From Alcaligenes faecalis (lineage in GTDB: Bacteria > Pseudomonadota > Gammaproteobacteria > Burkholderiales > Burkholderiaceae_B): DNA of 64,000 nt. Made by a program: the position numbers and the translations under genes. The notes below the pieces were generated by a model. That model was given only the letters and a program-made list of their open reading frames with translations. It searched no databases and had not been told where the DNA came from. Shown in pieces: positions 53,941 to 62,819 of this stretch. Positions within the stretch are counted from its first letter, which is position 1; every line of letters begins with the position of its first letter. The DNA lies in assembly GCF_005311025.1 (NCBI RefSeq), contig NZ_CP031747.1, positions 930,001 through 994,000 of the forward strand, given 5' to 3'.

Positions 53941-54972
53941 ATGACGATTGAAACAAGCCTGATTCAAGGCGCATCTTTCCCTACCTTTGCCACTCACCCT
54001 GGCTATAGCCGCATGTTTGCACCCGGCCGTCTGACCATGGGTATCTTTCTGCCTCTGCGTTTTTATCAAGGCGATATGAGTGTGCTGGCCGGGCAGGCCG
54101 CGTTGGTAGAGGAGATAGACCGCCAGGATTTTGCGGCGGTGTGGGTGCGAGACGTACCGTTGTATGACCCCAGCTTTGGTGATGCGGGGCAGGTGTTCGA
54201 TCCCTTTACCTATCTGGCTTTTCTGGCTGCTCGCACCAGGCGGGTGGCCTTGGCTACGGGCAGCACGATTTTCTCCTTGCGTCACCCGATCGATCTGGCC
54301 AAATCCGCCTTCACCATTGATCAGTTGTCCGGTGGACGCTTGGTGCTGGGCATCGCTTCCGGGGATAGGCCTATAGAATTTCCCGCCTATGGTGTGGAGC
54401 GAGCCGAACGGGCAGAGCGTTTTGCACACGCTGTCAGCTATTTCCGTCAGTTGATGCAAGCGGGGCAATTGCATATCGACTCTCCGCTAGGCCGCTTCAA
54501 TACGGCAGAGTTGCTGCCCAAGCCCGTGCACGGTTCGATCCCCTTGATTGTCACCGGCTCCTCGGGGCAGTCGCCCGAATGGATCGCAGAACATGCCGAT
54601 GGTTGGCTGACCTATCCGGAAGCCACACATACACCGCTGGGTCCGCAAAAGCTGGCTGCCAAAATTCAGGCCTGGCGTGCCCGGATTCCAGATGGCGGTT
54701 TTCGCCCACACATGACCAACGAGTGGCTGGACTTGGTGGATGATCCTGATTATCCACGCACACCCTTGCAAGGTGGTTTTACACTGCGTACCGGGCGCAA
54801 GGGGCTGATCACCTTGTTGGAGGAATGGCAGGCAGCGGGTGTGAATCACGCCGCTTTGGGTATTCAGTTTGCGCAGCGACCAGCGGCGGAAATTATCCAG
54901 GAGCTGGCTGAATATGTACTGCCGCATTTTGCCTCTCATCAGGAGCAGCCTGCTCTTGCAACAGCATGGTAG
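53941..54972 (+). CDS. Luciferase-like (LLM) flavin-dependent monooxygenase
   Basis: 343 residues. Bacterial-luciferase fold with MGIFLPL, the FVWVRDVP-like barrel stretch, RHPIDLAKSAFTIDQLSGGR and LVLGIASGDRP. Uses FMNH2 from an unlinked reductase to oxidise a small compound. It lies between GST and GNAT genes, so a detoxification or sulfur/xenobiotic route is plausible. Substrate unknown. Confidence 0.9.
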   Translation: MTIETSLIQGASFPTFATHPGYSRMFAPGRLTMGIFLPLRFYQGDMSVLAGQAALVEEIDRQDFAAVWVRDVPLYDPSFGDAGQVFDPFTYLAFLAARTRRVALATGSTIFSLRHPIDLAKSAFTIDQLSGGRLVLGIASGDRPIEFPAYGVERAERAERFAHAVSYFRQLMQAGQLHIDSPLGRFNTAELLPKPVHGSIPLIVTGSSGQSPEWIAEHADGWLTYPEATHTPLGPQKLAAKIQAWRARIPDGGFRPHMTNEWLDLVDDPDYPRTPLQGGFTLRTGRKGLITLLEEWQAAGVNHAALGIQFAQRPAAEIIQELAEYVLPHFASHQEQPALATAW

Positions 54973-54990
54973 CAACAGGGGAATACAAGC

Positions 54991-55467
54991 ATGAATAGCA
55001 GTGCAGAACAGCTAGTAGTCGATGGCATGCAGATCCGGGATCTGCAGCCACAAGACCGGGCCGCCTGGGAGTCTCTGTACAGACAATACGCCGAGTTTTA
55101 CAAAGAGCCCATGAATGAAGAGATCCTGGCTCGTACCTGGGGCTGGCTGCTGGATGCGCAGCATCCTTTGCAGGGCAAGGTGGTAGCGACGGCGAAGGGT
55201 GCGCTGCTGGGTTTGGCGCATTACCGTCCTTTCCCGGAGCCCTTGCTAGGCAAGGATGCTGGTTTTCTGGATGACTTGTTTGTGTTGCCGGAACAGCGAG
55301 GCGGCGGGCTGGGCCGCCGTTTGATTGAGGCAGTCGCCCAGGCAGGTAAGGAGCAGGGCTGGCCGTTCCTGCGCTGGATTACGGCGCAGGACAATGCGCA
55401 GGCGCGAAGGCTATACGATGGTCTGGCTCAGGCAACAGCGTGGGTGACGTATGACTTGAATCTGTAG
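54991..55467 (+). CDS. GNAT-family acetyltransferase
   Basis: 158 residues. The acetyl-CoA loop is EQRGGGLGRRLIEAV near residue 106, after DDLFVLPEQ, and the C-terminal motif ITAQDNAQARRLYD follows. It transfers an acetyl group to an amine of unknown identity. Last gene of the operon, 18 bp after the luciferase-like gene. Confidence 0.9.
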   Translation: MNSSAEQLVVDGMQIRDLQPQDRAAWESLYRQYAEFYKEPMNEEILARTWGWLLDAQHPLQGKVVATAKGALLGLAHYRPFPEPLLGKDAGFLDDLFVLPEQRGGGLGRRLIEAVAQAGKEQGWPFLRWITAQDNAQARRLYDGLAQATAWVTYDLNL

Positions 55468-55539
55468 AAGGGGGCTAGGGGCGTGTAGAAGGTGATACGT
55501 TTTTCAGGGTGCCAGTATGCAACTAACAGGAATGATGGT

Positions 55540-56928
55540 TTAGTTCCCGAAGGCTCGCAATTCCTTCGTTAAGGAGGAGGAGGCCAAGCGCTCTAGTGGT
55601 CTGAATGCACCCTCCAGATAGCTCATGTCTTGGGCGGATGCATCGAACTGCTCAAAATAAGGCTTCCAGGCTCTGACGACTATCCATACTTCATGCAAGG
55701 CGCGAATGGCTTCTTGGCGGCTAGAGAAGTAGGCTGCCCAACGTGTCATTAAGTTGTCCAGGGTGGCCAGCCTTCCTTGCTCTCCTAGTTCGAGGTGCAA
55801 ATAACGTTCGCTTGCCACCGTGTTCATGGGCAGAACGTCATAGAGCGGACTTAACCTCCATCCTTTGCCGACCACGTCATAGATGAAGGCGTGGTTTCTC
55901 AAGTGATCGTCATTGTTGTTGGCAAAGATGTTCAGGGCTTGGCGCTTGAATAGTTCACGTAAATCACGATCGATGAAAGTGGGCAAACAACGCTCTCGTA
56001 GTTTGAGGGCCAGTGCCTGATAGGAACTACTTCTTGCTTCGTACTCATCAATGCCCATCAGGGTCATAGCGGAGCAAAAGCCGATACGCCCCTCAACGGT
56101 AGAAGCATTGTGTTCTGGGGTGGCGGGCGACCAACTGTCCTGGCCGGGAGCGGGTGCTTCTCCCGGAGCTGCCCAGTAACGGTCAAATCTACGAATGAAG
56201 AGCACGCGCGCCGTGCCAACAGATTGGATATGCACGGGTGGAACGCATAGATCTGCAGCACGTGCCAATTCCAAGGTGCCAGCTTCAAGTACAGCATTGC
56301 AGGCGCGATCAGACTTGGAAGGGAATTTCGCCAGCCACAGCACATCGGATTCATCGCGAATAGATGCTTTGGGCCGGGCTCCGCCAGCCGAACCTAGGCC
56401 TTCAAAGCAGTCAGCCAGGTCCTCACCGATGTCTTCGTCATTTTCAATACGATCAGCGGCTTCAAGTAGGCGTTCAAGGCTGACCTCCCCAGCTGCCGAT
56501 TTCTTGGCGGGGGAATCGAGCGTAAGTCGAATATCCAGTGCGCCTACGCGATCCACTCCTGCCTCCAGTAAATAGGCGACTTCAGGTAAAACGCCCGAGC
56601 CTACTTTGAGTTTGTTTTCGATGACACGTCGACCCCATGCGTCAGGGGCTGCGTCGCGCAGTCCACCAAACTCGTGCAGCCCAGGTAAGGTAAAACGTTG
56701 TATGCCTCCGTTTTCTGCCCTTAGTGGCAGTGCTGCAGGATCGATTTCAATCGCGTGTTGCCGTTGTACATAGCGCTTACCGTAGGTGAAGCTTGGCGCA
56801 TCGGAATTCGCGTTCTCCAGTAGTCCTGCCGGTACAAAAGCATTGCCCTGATCGCTTTGGGCAATATGAGCAAACACAGCAACCTGACTGGGTGGTCGGC
56901 TGTATGGATTGCGCGGTTTAGAAGTCAT
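55540..56928 (-). CDS. hipA: HipA-type serine/threonine kinase toxin
   Basis: 462 residues with ATG at 56928. An N-terminal barrel (about 1-110, FTYGKRYVQRQHAI, LPGLHEFGGLRDAAPDAWGRR) is followed by the kinase core. GGARPKA is the Gly-rich loop and NNNDDHLRNHAF is the catalytic Asp motif of HipA; a later D is in LSPLYDV. HipA kinases phosphorylate GltX or other targets and slow growth. It overlaps hipB by 11 bp, the usual antitoxin-first order. No frame damage seen. Confidence 0.9.
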   Translation of the reverse strand: MTSKPRNPYSRPPSQVAVFAHIAQSDQGNAFVPAGLLENANSDAPSFTYGKRYVQRQHAIEIDPAALPLRAENGGIQRFTLPGLHEFGGLRDAAPDAWGRRVIENKLKVGSGVLPEVAYLLEAGVDRVGALDIRLTLDSPAKKSAAGEVSLERLLEAADRIENDEDIGEDLADCFEGLGSAGGARPKASIRDESDVLWLAKFPSKSDRACNAVLEAGTLELARAADLCVPPVHIQSVGTARVLFIRRFDRYWAAPGEAPAPGQDSWSPATPEHNASTVEGRIGFCSAMTLMGIDEYEARSSSYQALALKLRERCLPTFIDRDLRELFKRQALNIFANNNDDHLRNHAFIYDVVGKGWRLSPLYDVLPMNTVASERYLHLELGEQGRLATLDNLMTRWAAYFSSRQEAIRALHEVWIVVRAWKPYFEQFDASAQDMSYLEGAFRPLERLASSSLTKELRAFGN

Positions 56929-57280
56929 ATTTGTCCTTGGCTGGAGCGCTGTTGGCTGTATTCGATGCATTTTTCCTGGAGACACGCTGTACCTTGTTGG
57001 CATTGTTGAAGCTCCGCACAGCGCCGGACTGCTCTGTGAGCAGATCCAGCAAGGTAAGTTCGGGCTCAATGGCATGGAGGTAGCGCAGGATCTGAGACAT
57101 CGTTCGGCTTTCATTACCTTGCTCAAGCAGGGCGGCCGTGGACCGTGAAATACCAGCACGAGCAGCCACATCGCTTTGAGTCATTCCATGGGCGATGCGC
57201 AGTTGCTGGAGCTTCTGACCAATGGCGCTGGCTTCCTGCAAGCGTTTAGGGGGGGTGCGTTGTGCCTCATCGTATTTCAT
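56918..57280 (-). CDS. hipB: HipB-type helix-turn-helix antitoxin
   Basis: 120 residues. The HTH reads LQQLRIAHGMTQSDVAARAG-like (residues about 30-50) with ISRSTAALLEQGNES after it. The C-terminal tail of about 50 residues may neutralise the toxin. It overlaps hipA by 11 bp and is preceded by two long inverted repeats that fit autorepression. Confidence 0.9.
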   Translation of the reverse strand: MKYDEAQRTPPKRLQEASAIGQKLQQLRIAHGMTQSDVAARAGISRSTAALLEQGNESRTMSQILRYLHAIEPELTLLDLLTEQSGAVRSFNNANKVQRVSRKNASNTANSAPAKDKYDF

Positions 57281-57352
57281 AGTTGGCCCTTTCTGCCATG
57301 TTCGTCATGGACAATCCTGTGAAACATGTAGAGTCAAGACTTCTGATTTATT

Positions 57353-57397
57353 GACCGTAATAACAGTCCTTGAATTGATTAAGGACTGTTATTACGG
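57353..57397. promoter_or_regulatory. 17-bp perfect inverted repeat before hipB, proximal copy
   Basis: CCGTAATAACAGTCCTT (57355-57371) is mirrored at 57381-57397 across a 9-nt spacer. The same unit recurs in the second repeat 40 bp away. Probable HipB operator. Confidence 0.78.
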
Positions 57398-57442
57398 ACA
57401 TTTTAATTGAATTTGATTGTTTGCTGAACAGACGCGTAGTCT

Positions 57443-57495
57443 AATGTCCGTAATATCAGTCTTAATAGTTATTAAGGACTGTTATTACGGACATT
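57443..57495. promoter_or_regulatory. Second long inverted repeat before hipB, distal copy
   Basis: AATGTCCGTAATATCAGTCTTAAT (left arm 57443-57466) pairs with 57471-57495 with two mismatches and a 4-nt spacer. Right arms of both copies are identical over TTAAGGACTGTTATTACGG. It ends 5 bp before the MFS stop codon, so it may also shape the 3' end of that transcript. Confidence 0.75.
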
Positions 57496-57499
57496 TTGG

Positions 57500-58690
57500 T
57501 TAGGCTTTCCTTCTCTCCAGCAACATCAAAGCAAGCAAAACCACACTGCTCATTCCCAGCCCAAAGATCACCAGTGGCCATGCCGTATCCCCACCCAGCA
57601 AGGTCACAGCTAAGGTACCGAACACGCTAACAATCAGGCTTTCCACGCAAAAGTAGATCGCCACGGCGGAACCGGCCACATCATTGAACTGGGCCAAGGC
57701 GCCATTGGCGGTGACGGATACCGTTATCACAATGCCCATGGCGGCTAGCCACATGGGCAGGATAAAGCTGCTAAAGGAGGGTTCCAGCAGGAGTTGTCCT
57801 GCTGCCAGCAACAGGGCGGCTAGGGCGATCAAACCCATACCGCGTCTCAGGCTCCCGGCCGTTCCCCAGCGAGCCACAAAGGTTTTGGACAGGCGGGTGG
57901 TGGCAATCATCACCAGGGCAACACTGGCAAAGGCCAGGCTGAAGCTTATTTCTGCATAGCCAGCTTGTCCGATCAAGACTCGGGGCGCGGTCGAGAAGTA
58001 GACAAAAAATGTCCCCATCCCGGTGGAGAAGCCCAGGGTATAGACCCAGAACGCCGGGCTTTTGAAGACGGCCAGGGCGCACTGCTGGGAATGCAGCGGT
58101 TTGGCAGGTCGGGTCTCCTGCCATCTGCACAGCGCATGGATCCAGGCTATGAGCCCCATCGCCGCCAAACTCAGGAAGATGGCTTGCCATCCTCCCATGC
58201 GGGCAATCAGAGCACCTGCAATAGGCCCCAAGGCGGGTACGAATGCCAGGATGGAGCTGAACAGGCTATAGATCACTACCCCTTCGGGGCGGTCTGCATA
58301 CACATCGCGCACTGTGGCAAACAGGGCCACAAGGGTGGCCGAAGCCCCCAGTGCCTGCAGCACCCGAAAACCAACAAAAGCCCAGGCGGAACTGGACAAG
58401 GCAGCGGCGGTTGAGGCCAACACGAACAGGACGGCCCCTGTCAGCAAAACAGGTCGTCGGCCTATGAGATCCGACAGGGGGCCAAAGATCAGTTGTCCCG
58501 CACCCAATAGCAGCATGTAAAGGCTAAGGGTCAGCTGGATGATGGCTGGGGTCGTACCTAGAAGTTCCGGCATGGCCGGGACGACGGGCAGGTAAATATC
58601 CATCCCCAGGGAGGCGAGGATGTCAAAGGGCGCCATCAGCAGCAGGGCAGCCGGCAGCGTATAAGCCCAGGAAGAGCGTGAGGAAGACAT
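57500..58690 (-). CDS. Bcr/CflA-type multidrug MFS transporter, second copy
   Basis: 396 residues, twelve membrane segments. MDIYLPVVPAMPELLG in segment 1 and GPLSDLIGRRP after segment 2 mark the Bcr/CflA group. The ATG at 58690 is preferred over one at 58741. It differs from the 28.9-kb copy and has no linked regulator; hipBA lies downstream. Confidence 0.9.
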   Translation of the reverse strand: MSSSRSSWAYTLPAALLLMAPFDILASLGMDIYLPVVPAMPELLGTTPAIIQLTLSLYMLLLGAGQLIFGPLSDLIGRRPVLLTGAVLFVLASTAAALSSSAWAFVGFRVLQALGASATLVALFATVRDVYADRPEGVVIYSLFSSILAFVPALGPIAGALIARMGGWQAIFLSLAAMGLIAWIHALCRWQETRPAKPLHSQQCALAVFKSPAFWVYTLGFSTGMGTFFVYFSTAPRVLIGQAGYAEISFSLAFASVALVMIATTRLSKTFVARWGTAGSLRRGMGLIALAALLLAAGQLLLEPSFSSFILPMWLAAMGIVITVSVTANGALAQFNDVAGSAVAIYFCVESLIVSVFGTLAVTLLGGDTAWPLVIFGLGMSSVVLLALMLLERRKA

Positions 58691-58957
58691 AACAAAATTA
58701 CCACTCGAAAAAGAAATCGGGCGGCGTCTGTTTGTTATCAATCAGCGGGATTGGAAGTACAGAACGCCGCAACAAGACAAGAGCTTGTTGCGGCTTACTC
58801 AGTTGCTGACTTAGTGCTCGTCATGCAGACGGCTCCTCACATAAATAACTTGAAAGTGTGTCGCGGGGAAAACGTTATGGCTGCGTCTGGCCCAGTCCAA
58901 AGGGATGGGGCGCGACAACTGTTTATTATAGGGGGAGGTTTTTACGGCCTTGAAGCC

Positions 58958-59431
58958 TCAGTCCGTGATGGCTGTTGGTTTTTTGCCCTGCAAAGTTTTG
59001 GCAAGACGTGACACCGCCTCGCTGGAGTTGCCTGTCTTGTTCTTCTTCACCCGGATGGCGGCAGCTTTCAGCAAGCGCTGGAATGTCGGGCACTGCGTAT
59101 GGTTGGCGGCCGGGCAGTGCGCGGCGTGGCGCAAGCCTTCGCTCATGGCTTTCAGGCGCTTGATGGTGGCATCCAGTTGATCGGCCTTGGATAGCAGCAA
59201 TTGCCTGTCCACCTGCGCAGAACCATCGGGAGGCAGCATGGCCCGTATTTCTTCCAGCGACAAACCGCCCGCTTGCCCCAAGGCAATCAAGGCCAGTTGA
59301 TCCAGCACTTGGGGCGTAAAACGACGCCGTTCTCCGGGGGCGCTGATTGCACGGATCAGGCCTTCTTTCTCGTAGTAACGCACGGTGGAGGAGGGTAAGC
59401 CGGTTTGCTTGGCAACTTCTGAAATATCCAT
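58958..59431 (-). CDS. MerR-family regulator
   Basis: 157 residues. The MerR winged helix (MDISEVAKQTGLPSSTVRYY, LIRAISAPGERRRF) is followed by a dimer helix. The effector region holds HCPAANHTQCPTF, with two Cys and two His that might bind metal. It is divergent from the DUF2938 gene over a promoter with a 19-bp spacer. Confidence 0.9.
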   Translation of the reverse strand: MDISEVAKQTGLPSSTVRYYEKEGLIRAISAPGERRRFTPQVLDQLALIALGQAGGLSLEEIRAMLPPDGSAQVDRQLLLSKADQLDATIKRLKAMSEGLRHAAHCPAANHTQCPTFQRLLKAAAIRVKKNKTGNSSEAVSRLAKTLQGKKPTAITD

Positions 59432-59441
59432 CTTGTACCTG

Positions 59442-59472
59442 TTGACTTGAAGTTGACTTCAACTTCTATGAT
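59442..59472 (+). promoter_or_regulatory. MerR-type promoter with 19-bp spacer
   Basis: TTGACT (59442-59447) and TATGAT (59467-59472) stand 19 bp apart, and TTGAAGT-TG-ACTTCAA (59447-59462) sits in the spacer. Overlong spacers with a dyad are the hallmark of MerR-activated promoters. It faces the DUF2938 gene. Confidence 0.78.
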
Positions 59473-59512
59473 TGCTCAAAAACAAGGTGCTTATCAACGG
59501 AAAGGATTGCCA

Positions 59513-60004
59513 ATGTTGTCGATCAATGAATGGGTGCATGTGATTCTGATCGGAGTCGGAGCCACTATTTTCATGGATATCTGGGGCCTGATTCAAAGGG
59601 CGATGGGCGTTGCCACGCTGAACTACGCCATGGTGGGGCGCTGGGCCGGGCATTTGCTGCGTGGCCAGATCGCACACAGCAGTATCGGCAAGGCTGAGCC
59701 GATTGCGGGAGAGTCTGCCTGGGGCTGGTTCATTCACTATGCTGTGGGCATTGTTTTCGCCTTTTTGTTGCTTGCGGTTTACGGCACTGAGTGGCTGCAA
59801 GATCCCCGCTGGTTGCCCGCCGTCATGGTGGGCATGGCTACGGTCGTGATGCCCTTTTTTGTCATGCAGCCCGCCATGGGAGCCGGAGTGGCGGCCTCGC
59901 GTACCCCCACGCCTTGGACTAACCGTTTGCGCAGCCTGCTGACACACGCGGTTTTTGGTTTGGGCATGTACCTTGCGGCCTTGCTGATCAAGCAGGTGGC
60001 TTAA
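59513..60004 (+). CDS. DUF2938 family membrane protein
   Basis: 163 residues, about four membrane segments. Starts MLSINEWVHVILIGVGATIF and has the family's IFMDIWGL and GWFIHYAVGI motifs. The start is set by GGAAAGGA at 7 nt. No function is established. Control by the adjacent MerR protein implies induction by a drug, metal or oxidant. Confidence 0.88.
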   Translation: MLSINEWVHVILIGVGATIFMDIWGLIQRAMGVATLNYAMVGRWAGHLLRGQIAHSSIGKAEPIAGESAWGWFIHYAVGIVFAFLLLAVYGTEWLQDPRWLPAVMVGMATVVMPFFVMQPAMGAGVAASRTPTPWTNRLRSLLTHAVFGLGMYLAALLIKQVA

Positions 60005-60129
60005 GGAGATGTCATTTGTTGGGGCCTCTGTCATGGGTGGCCTGCTCTTTTTGTGCGTCAGCCAGTCCCAGGATGCCGCTTCCGAGCTGACCGGGGACTG
60101 AGCAGGAGGCACTAGCAGTATGTGTTTGG

Positions 60130-61014
60130 TTAGGTCTGGAAAACCGCCTCGCTCATGCAATCAATAAAGGCGCGCAGCTTGGGCGACAGGTTGCGGCTGG
60201 CAGGCCAGACAATCCACAGTGGCACGGTGTTATGGGTGCATTCATCCAGAATGGTTTGCAGCCGTCCGCTGCTTAAATGCTCGCCCACGGTGAAATCTGG
60301 CAGGCAAGCGATGCCTTGCCCTTGCAAGCTCAGATGCACCCGCATTTCCACGCTATTGCAGACCAGTGTGCGGGGCAGCTCGGGTACGTCCTGAGTTTCG
60401 GAAATTGGCCATTGTTCCAGCCGCCCGGTATTGGGGAAGCGGTAGTGCAGGCAGGCATGGTGTTGCAGATCTTTGGCGTGCAAGGGGCGACCATGCTCTT
60501 GTAGATATTCGGGGGAGGCAGCCAGGACGCGACGGAACGTGCACAGACGGCGGCGCATCAGGCCTGAATCACTCAAGGCACTGGCACGGATGGCGGCATC
60601 AAAACCTTCGCCAATCACATCGACCAGACGGTCAGAAAAGTCCAGATCCAGTTCCACGGCCGGATAACGCTGCATGAAGTGGCTGATGGCCTGCTGAAAC
60701 AGGCCGCTGTAGCGCGGCAAGCTGATTCGCAAGGTGCCACGCGGCATTTCACTGGCTTGGGACATTTCCAGTTCTGCCGCCTCGATTTCACTCAAGATGC
60801 GTCTGCATCGCTCCAGAAAAACCTTGCCGTCGGCAGTCAGGGCCAGAGTGCGGGTGCTGCGGTGAAACAGGCGCACTTTCAGCCGCTCTTCCAGGCGGGC
60901 GATGGACTTGCCTACTGTGGAGGGCGACAGGCCGGACTCGCGGGCCACGGCCGAAAAGCTCAGGCGTTCCGCCACGCGTACGAACAGGCCGATATTGCTC
61001 AGGTTTTCCATCAT
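60130..61014 (-). CDS. LysR-family regulator divergent from a DHA2 transporter
   Basis: 294 residues. Winged helix (MENLSNIGLFVRVAERLS, ESGLSPSTVGKSIARLEERL) and effector domain typical of the AaeR/CrgA-like subgroup. The gene lies back to back with the MFS gene at 157 bp, so it probably controls it. Confidence 0.92.
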   Translation of the reverse strand: MMENLSNIGLFVRVAERLSFSAVARESGLSPSTVGKSIARLEERLKVRLFHRSTRTLALTADGKVFLERCRRILSEIEAAELEMSQASEMPRGTLRISLPRYSGLFQQAISHFMQRYPAVELDLDFSDRLVDVIGEGFDAAIRASALSDSGLMRRRLCTFRRVLAASPEYLQEHGRPLHAKDLQHHACLHYRFPNTGRLEQWPISETQDVPELPRTLVCNSVEMRVHLSLQGQGIACLPDFTVGEHLSSGRLQTILDECTHNTVPLWIVWPASRNLSPKLRAFIDCMSEAVFQT

Positions 61015-61171
61015 GGTGCCGACTCTATTTAAGAATTTATTTCCTAAGTATTAATAACTGTAGTGTATTTTTCTTTGATGGGGTGACGCTTAAGCTCCTG
61101 AAATCGACCCCGATCATGCGGGTATTTCACGCCGTGTCCATTTCTGTTGGGCACGCACGCTTTAGCAGTCA

Positions 61172-62692
61172 ATGAGAACCATGCTTTCCTCTTCTTCCTC
61201 GCCGGCCATGCGTCGGCTGCAATTATTGTCAGCCTGTTTAACGGCTTTATTGATCCCCTTGTGCTTCACCGGTCCAGCAGTGGTGCTGTCGGCCATCAGT
61301 GCAGAGTTAGGTGGTAGTGCCGCCCAGCTGAGCTGGATCATGAATGCGTACATCCTGAGTTACGGCGGTGCCATGATGGTGTCAGGCAGCCTGACGGACA
61401 TTTACGGCCAGCGCCGCATCTGGCTGATTGGCATGCTGTGGTTTTGCGCCTTTACCATTGCCATTCCTTTCATGCCCTCCGTGTTCTGGATTGATATTTT
61501 GCGCATGATGCAGGGCCTGGGCGGTGCCGCCGCTTTTGCCGCTGCCATGTCCTCCCTGGCTCCCTTGTTTGAAGGACGTGCACGGGCGCGGGCGTTCAGC
61601 TTGTTAGGCACGTCTTTCGGGCTGGGGCTGTCTTTTGGTCCCTGGTTTTTCGGCTGGATTGTGGAGGCGCTGCAATGGCAAGGCGTGTTCTACGCGACCG
61701 GGGCTATTGGCGTGGTCGGTTTGTTGCTGGTTCTGATCAGTACCAAGCCCAGTCAGGGCGGCTCGCAGGGTGCATTGGACTGGCCGGGTGCCATCAGCTT
61801 TACGCTGGCTTTGGGCCTGTTTACTTATGGCATGTTGCTGATCCCGGAACGGGGCTGGTCCGATAGCTGGGTGCTGTCCACCCTGCTGGCCTCTGTTGTC
61901 GCCTTTGTGGGCTTTGTCTGCATAGAGCGCCGCGTTGCGCAGCCCATGATTGATTTGAGTTTCTTTCGTGACCCCGGCTTTGTGGGTGTGCAGGCTTTGG
62001 CTGCAGCCCCTGCATTCCTGTTCATCGTGCTGATTGTGTTGTTGCCCGGTCGCTTTATGGGTATTGATGGTTACGGTGCATTGCAGGCCGGGCAGATGAT
62101 GGTTTGGCTGGCTGCGCCTTTGTTGATCGTGCCTTTTGTGGCGGCCTTGCTGACTCGCTGGCTATCGGCAGGCACCTTGTCCAGCCTGGGTTTGCTTCTG
62201 GTGGCCGTGGGTTTGTGGACTCTGGCTGAAGGCTTTGAGGCAGGCGGTGGTCCAGCCCTGCATCTGCCTTTATTGCTGATCGGCATGGGTATCGGTTTGC
62301 CCTGGGGCTTGATGGACGGGATGGCGGTCAGTGTGGTCAGCCCGGATCGGGTCGGAATGGCGACGGGTATCTTCAATACGGTGCGAATCTTTGCGGATGG
62401 TGTGGCCATTGCCGTGGTCAGCGTGCTGTTGGCTACCTTGATTCAGCAGCACCTGAGTGTGGGCGGCACAGCGTTTACACAAGCCGCAGTTCTGGAAGCG
62501 GCCAGTCGGGCGGCTTTGGGTGAATTGCAGTTGGCCGCGCAACAGCTGCCTGGTTTGGAAGCGCAATTGACTGCCAGTTATGCCGCTTCATTTTTGACGG
62601 TGCTGCATGCGCTGGCAGGCCTGGCGGCCTTGATTGCCGGTCTGCTCTTTGTCTTGTTGCGACAGCCCAAGCACGCTTTGCAAACGGCCTAG
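61172..62692 (+). CDS. DHA2-type MFS drug transporter
   Basis: 506 residues and about fourteen membrane segments, the size of DHA2 exporters. GGAMMVSGSLTDIYGQRR is motif A, and GTSFGLGLSFGPWFFG is the antiporter-type motif C region. No membrane-fusion protein partner is next to it. Substrate unknown. Confidence 0.9.
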   Translation: MRTMLSSSSSPAMRRLQLLSACLTALLIPLCFTGPAVVLSAISAELGGSAAQLSWIMNAYILSYGGAMMVSGSLTDIYGQRRIWLIGMLWFCAFTIAIPFMPSVFWIDILRMMQGLGGAAAFAAAMSSLAPLFEGRARARAFSLLGTSFGLGLSFGPWFFGWIVEALQWQGVFYATGAIGVVGLLLVLISTKPSQGGSQGALDWPGAISFTLALGLFTYGMLLIPERGWSDSWVLSTLLASVVAFVGFVCIERRVAQPMIDLSFFRDPGFVGVQALAAAPAFLFIVLIVLLPGRFMGIDGYGALQAGQMMVWLAAPLLIVPFVAALLTRWLSAGTLSSLGLLLVAVGLWTLAEGFEAGGGPALHLPLLLIGMGIGLPWGLMDGMAVSVVSPDRVGMATGIFNTVRIFADGVAIAVVSVLLATLIQQHLSVGGTAFTQAAVLEAASRAALGELQLAAQQLPGLEAQLTASYAASFLTVLHALAGLAALIAGLLFVLLRQPKHALQTA

Positions 62693-62727
62693 AAGACACC
62701 GCGTGCGCTGCACGCGATGCCCAAGGT

Positions 62728-62777
62728 GAACGGGCCCCAAACGCCTGGGACAGGTATCCAGGTTTTGGGGGCCGTTC
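62728..62777. terminator. Hairpin between convergent MFS and GNAT genes
   Basis: GAACGGGCCCCAAA pairs with TTTGGGGGCCGTTC (one mismatch) and an inner CCTGG / CCAGG stem lies inside. Position suggests a shared terminator, though the T run is lacking. Confidence 0.55.
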
Positions 62778-62819
62778 TACACCCAGAGCGGCGGCGTGGG
62801 TGTGGGTTACGACAGGTGT

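Noticed and set aside
58751-59011. An 86-codon plus-strand frame between the MFS and MerR genes
   Set aside because: It overlaps the 3' end of the MerR gene and has no recognisable features.
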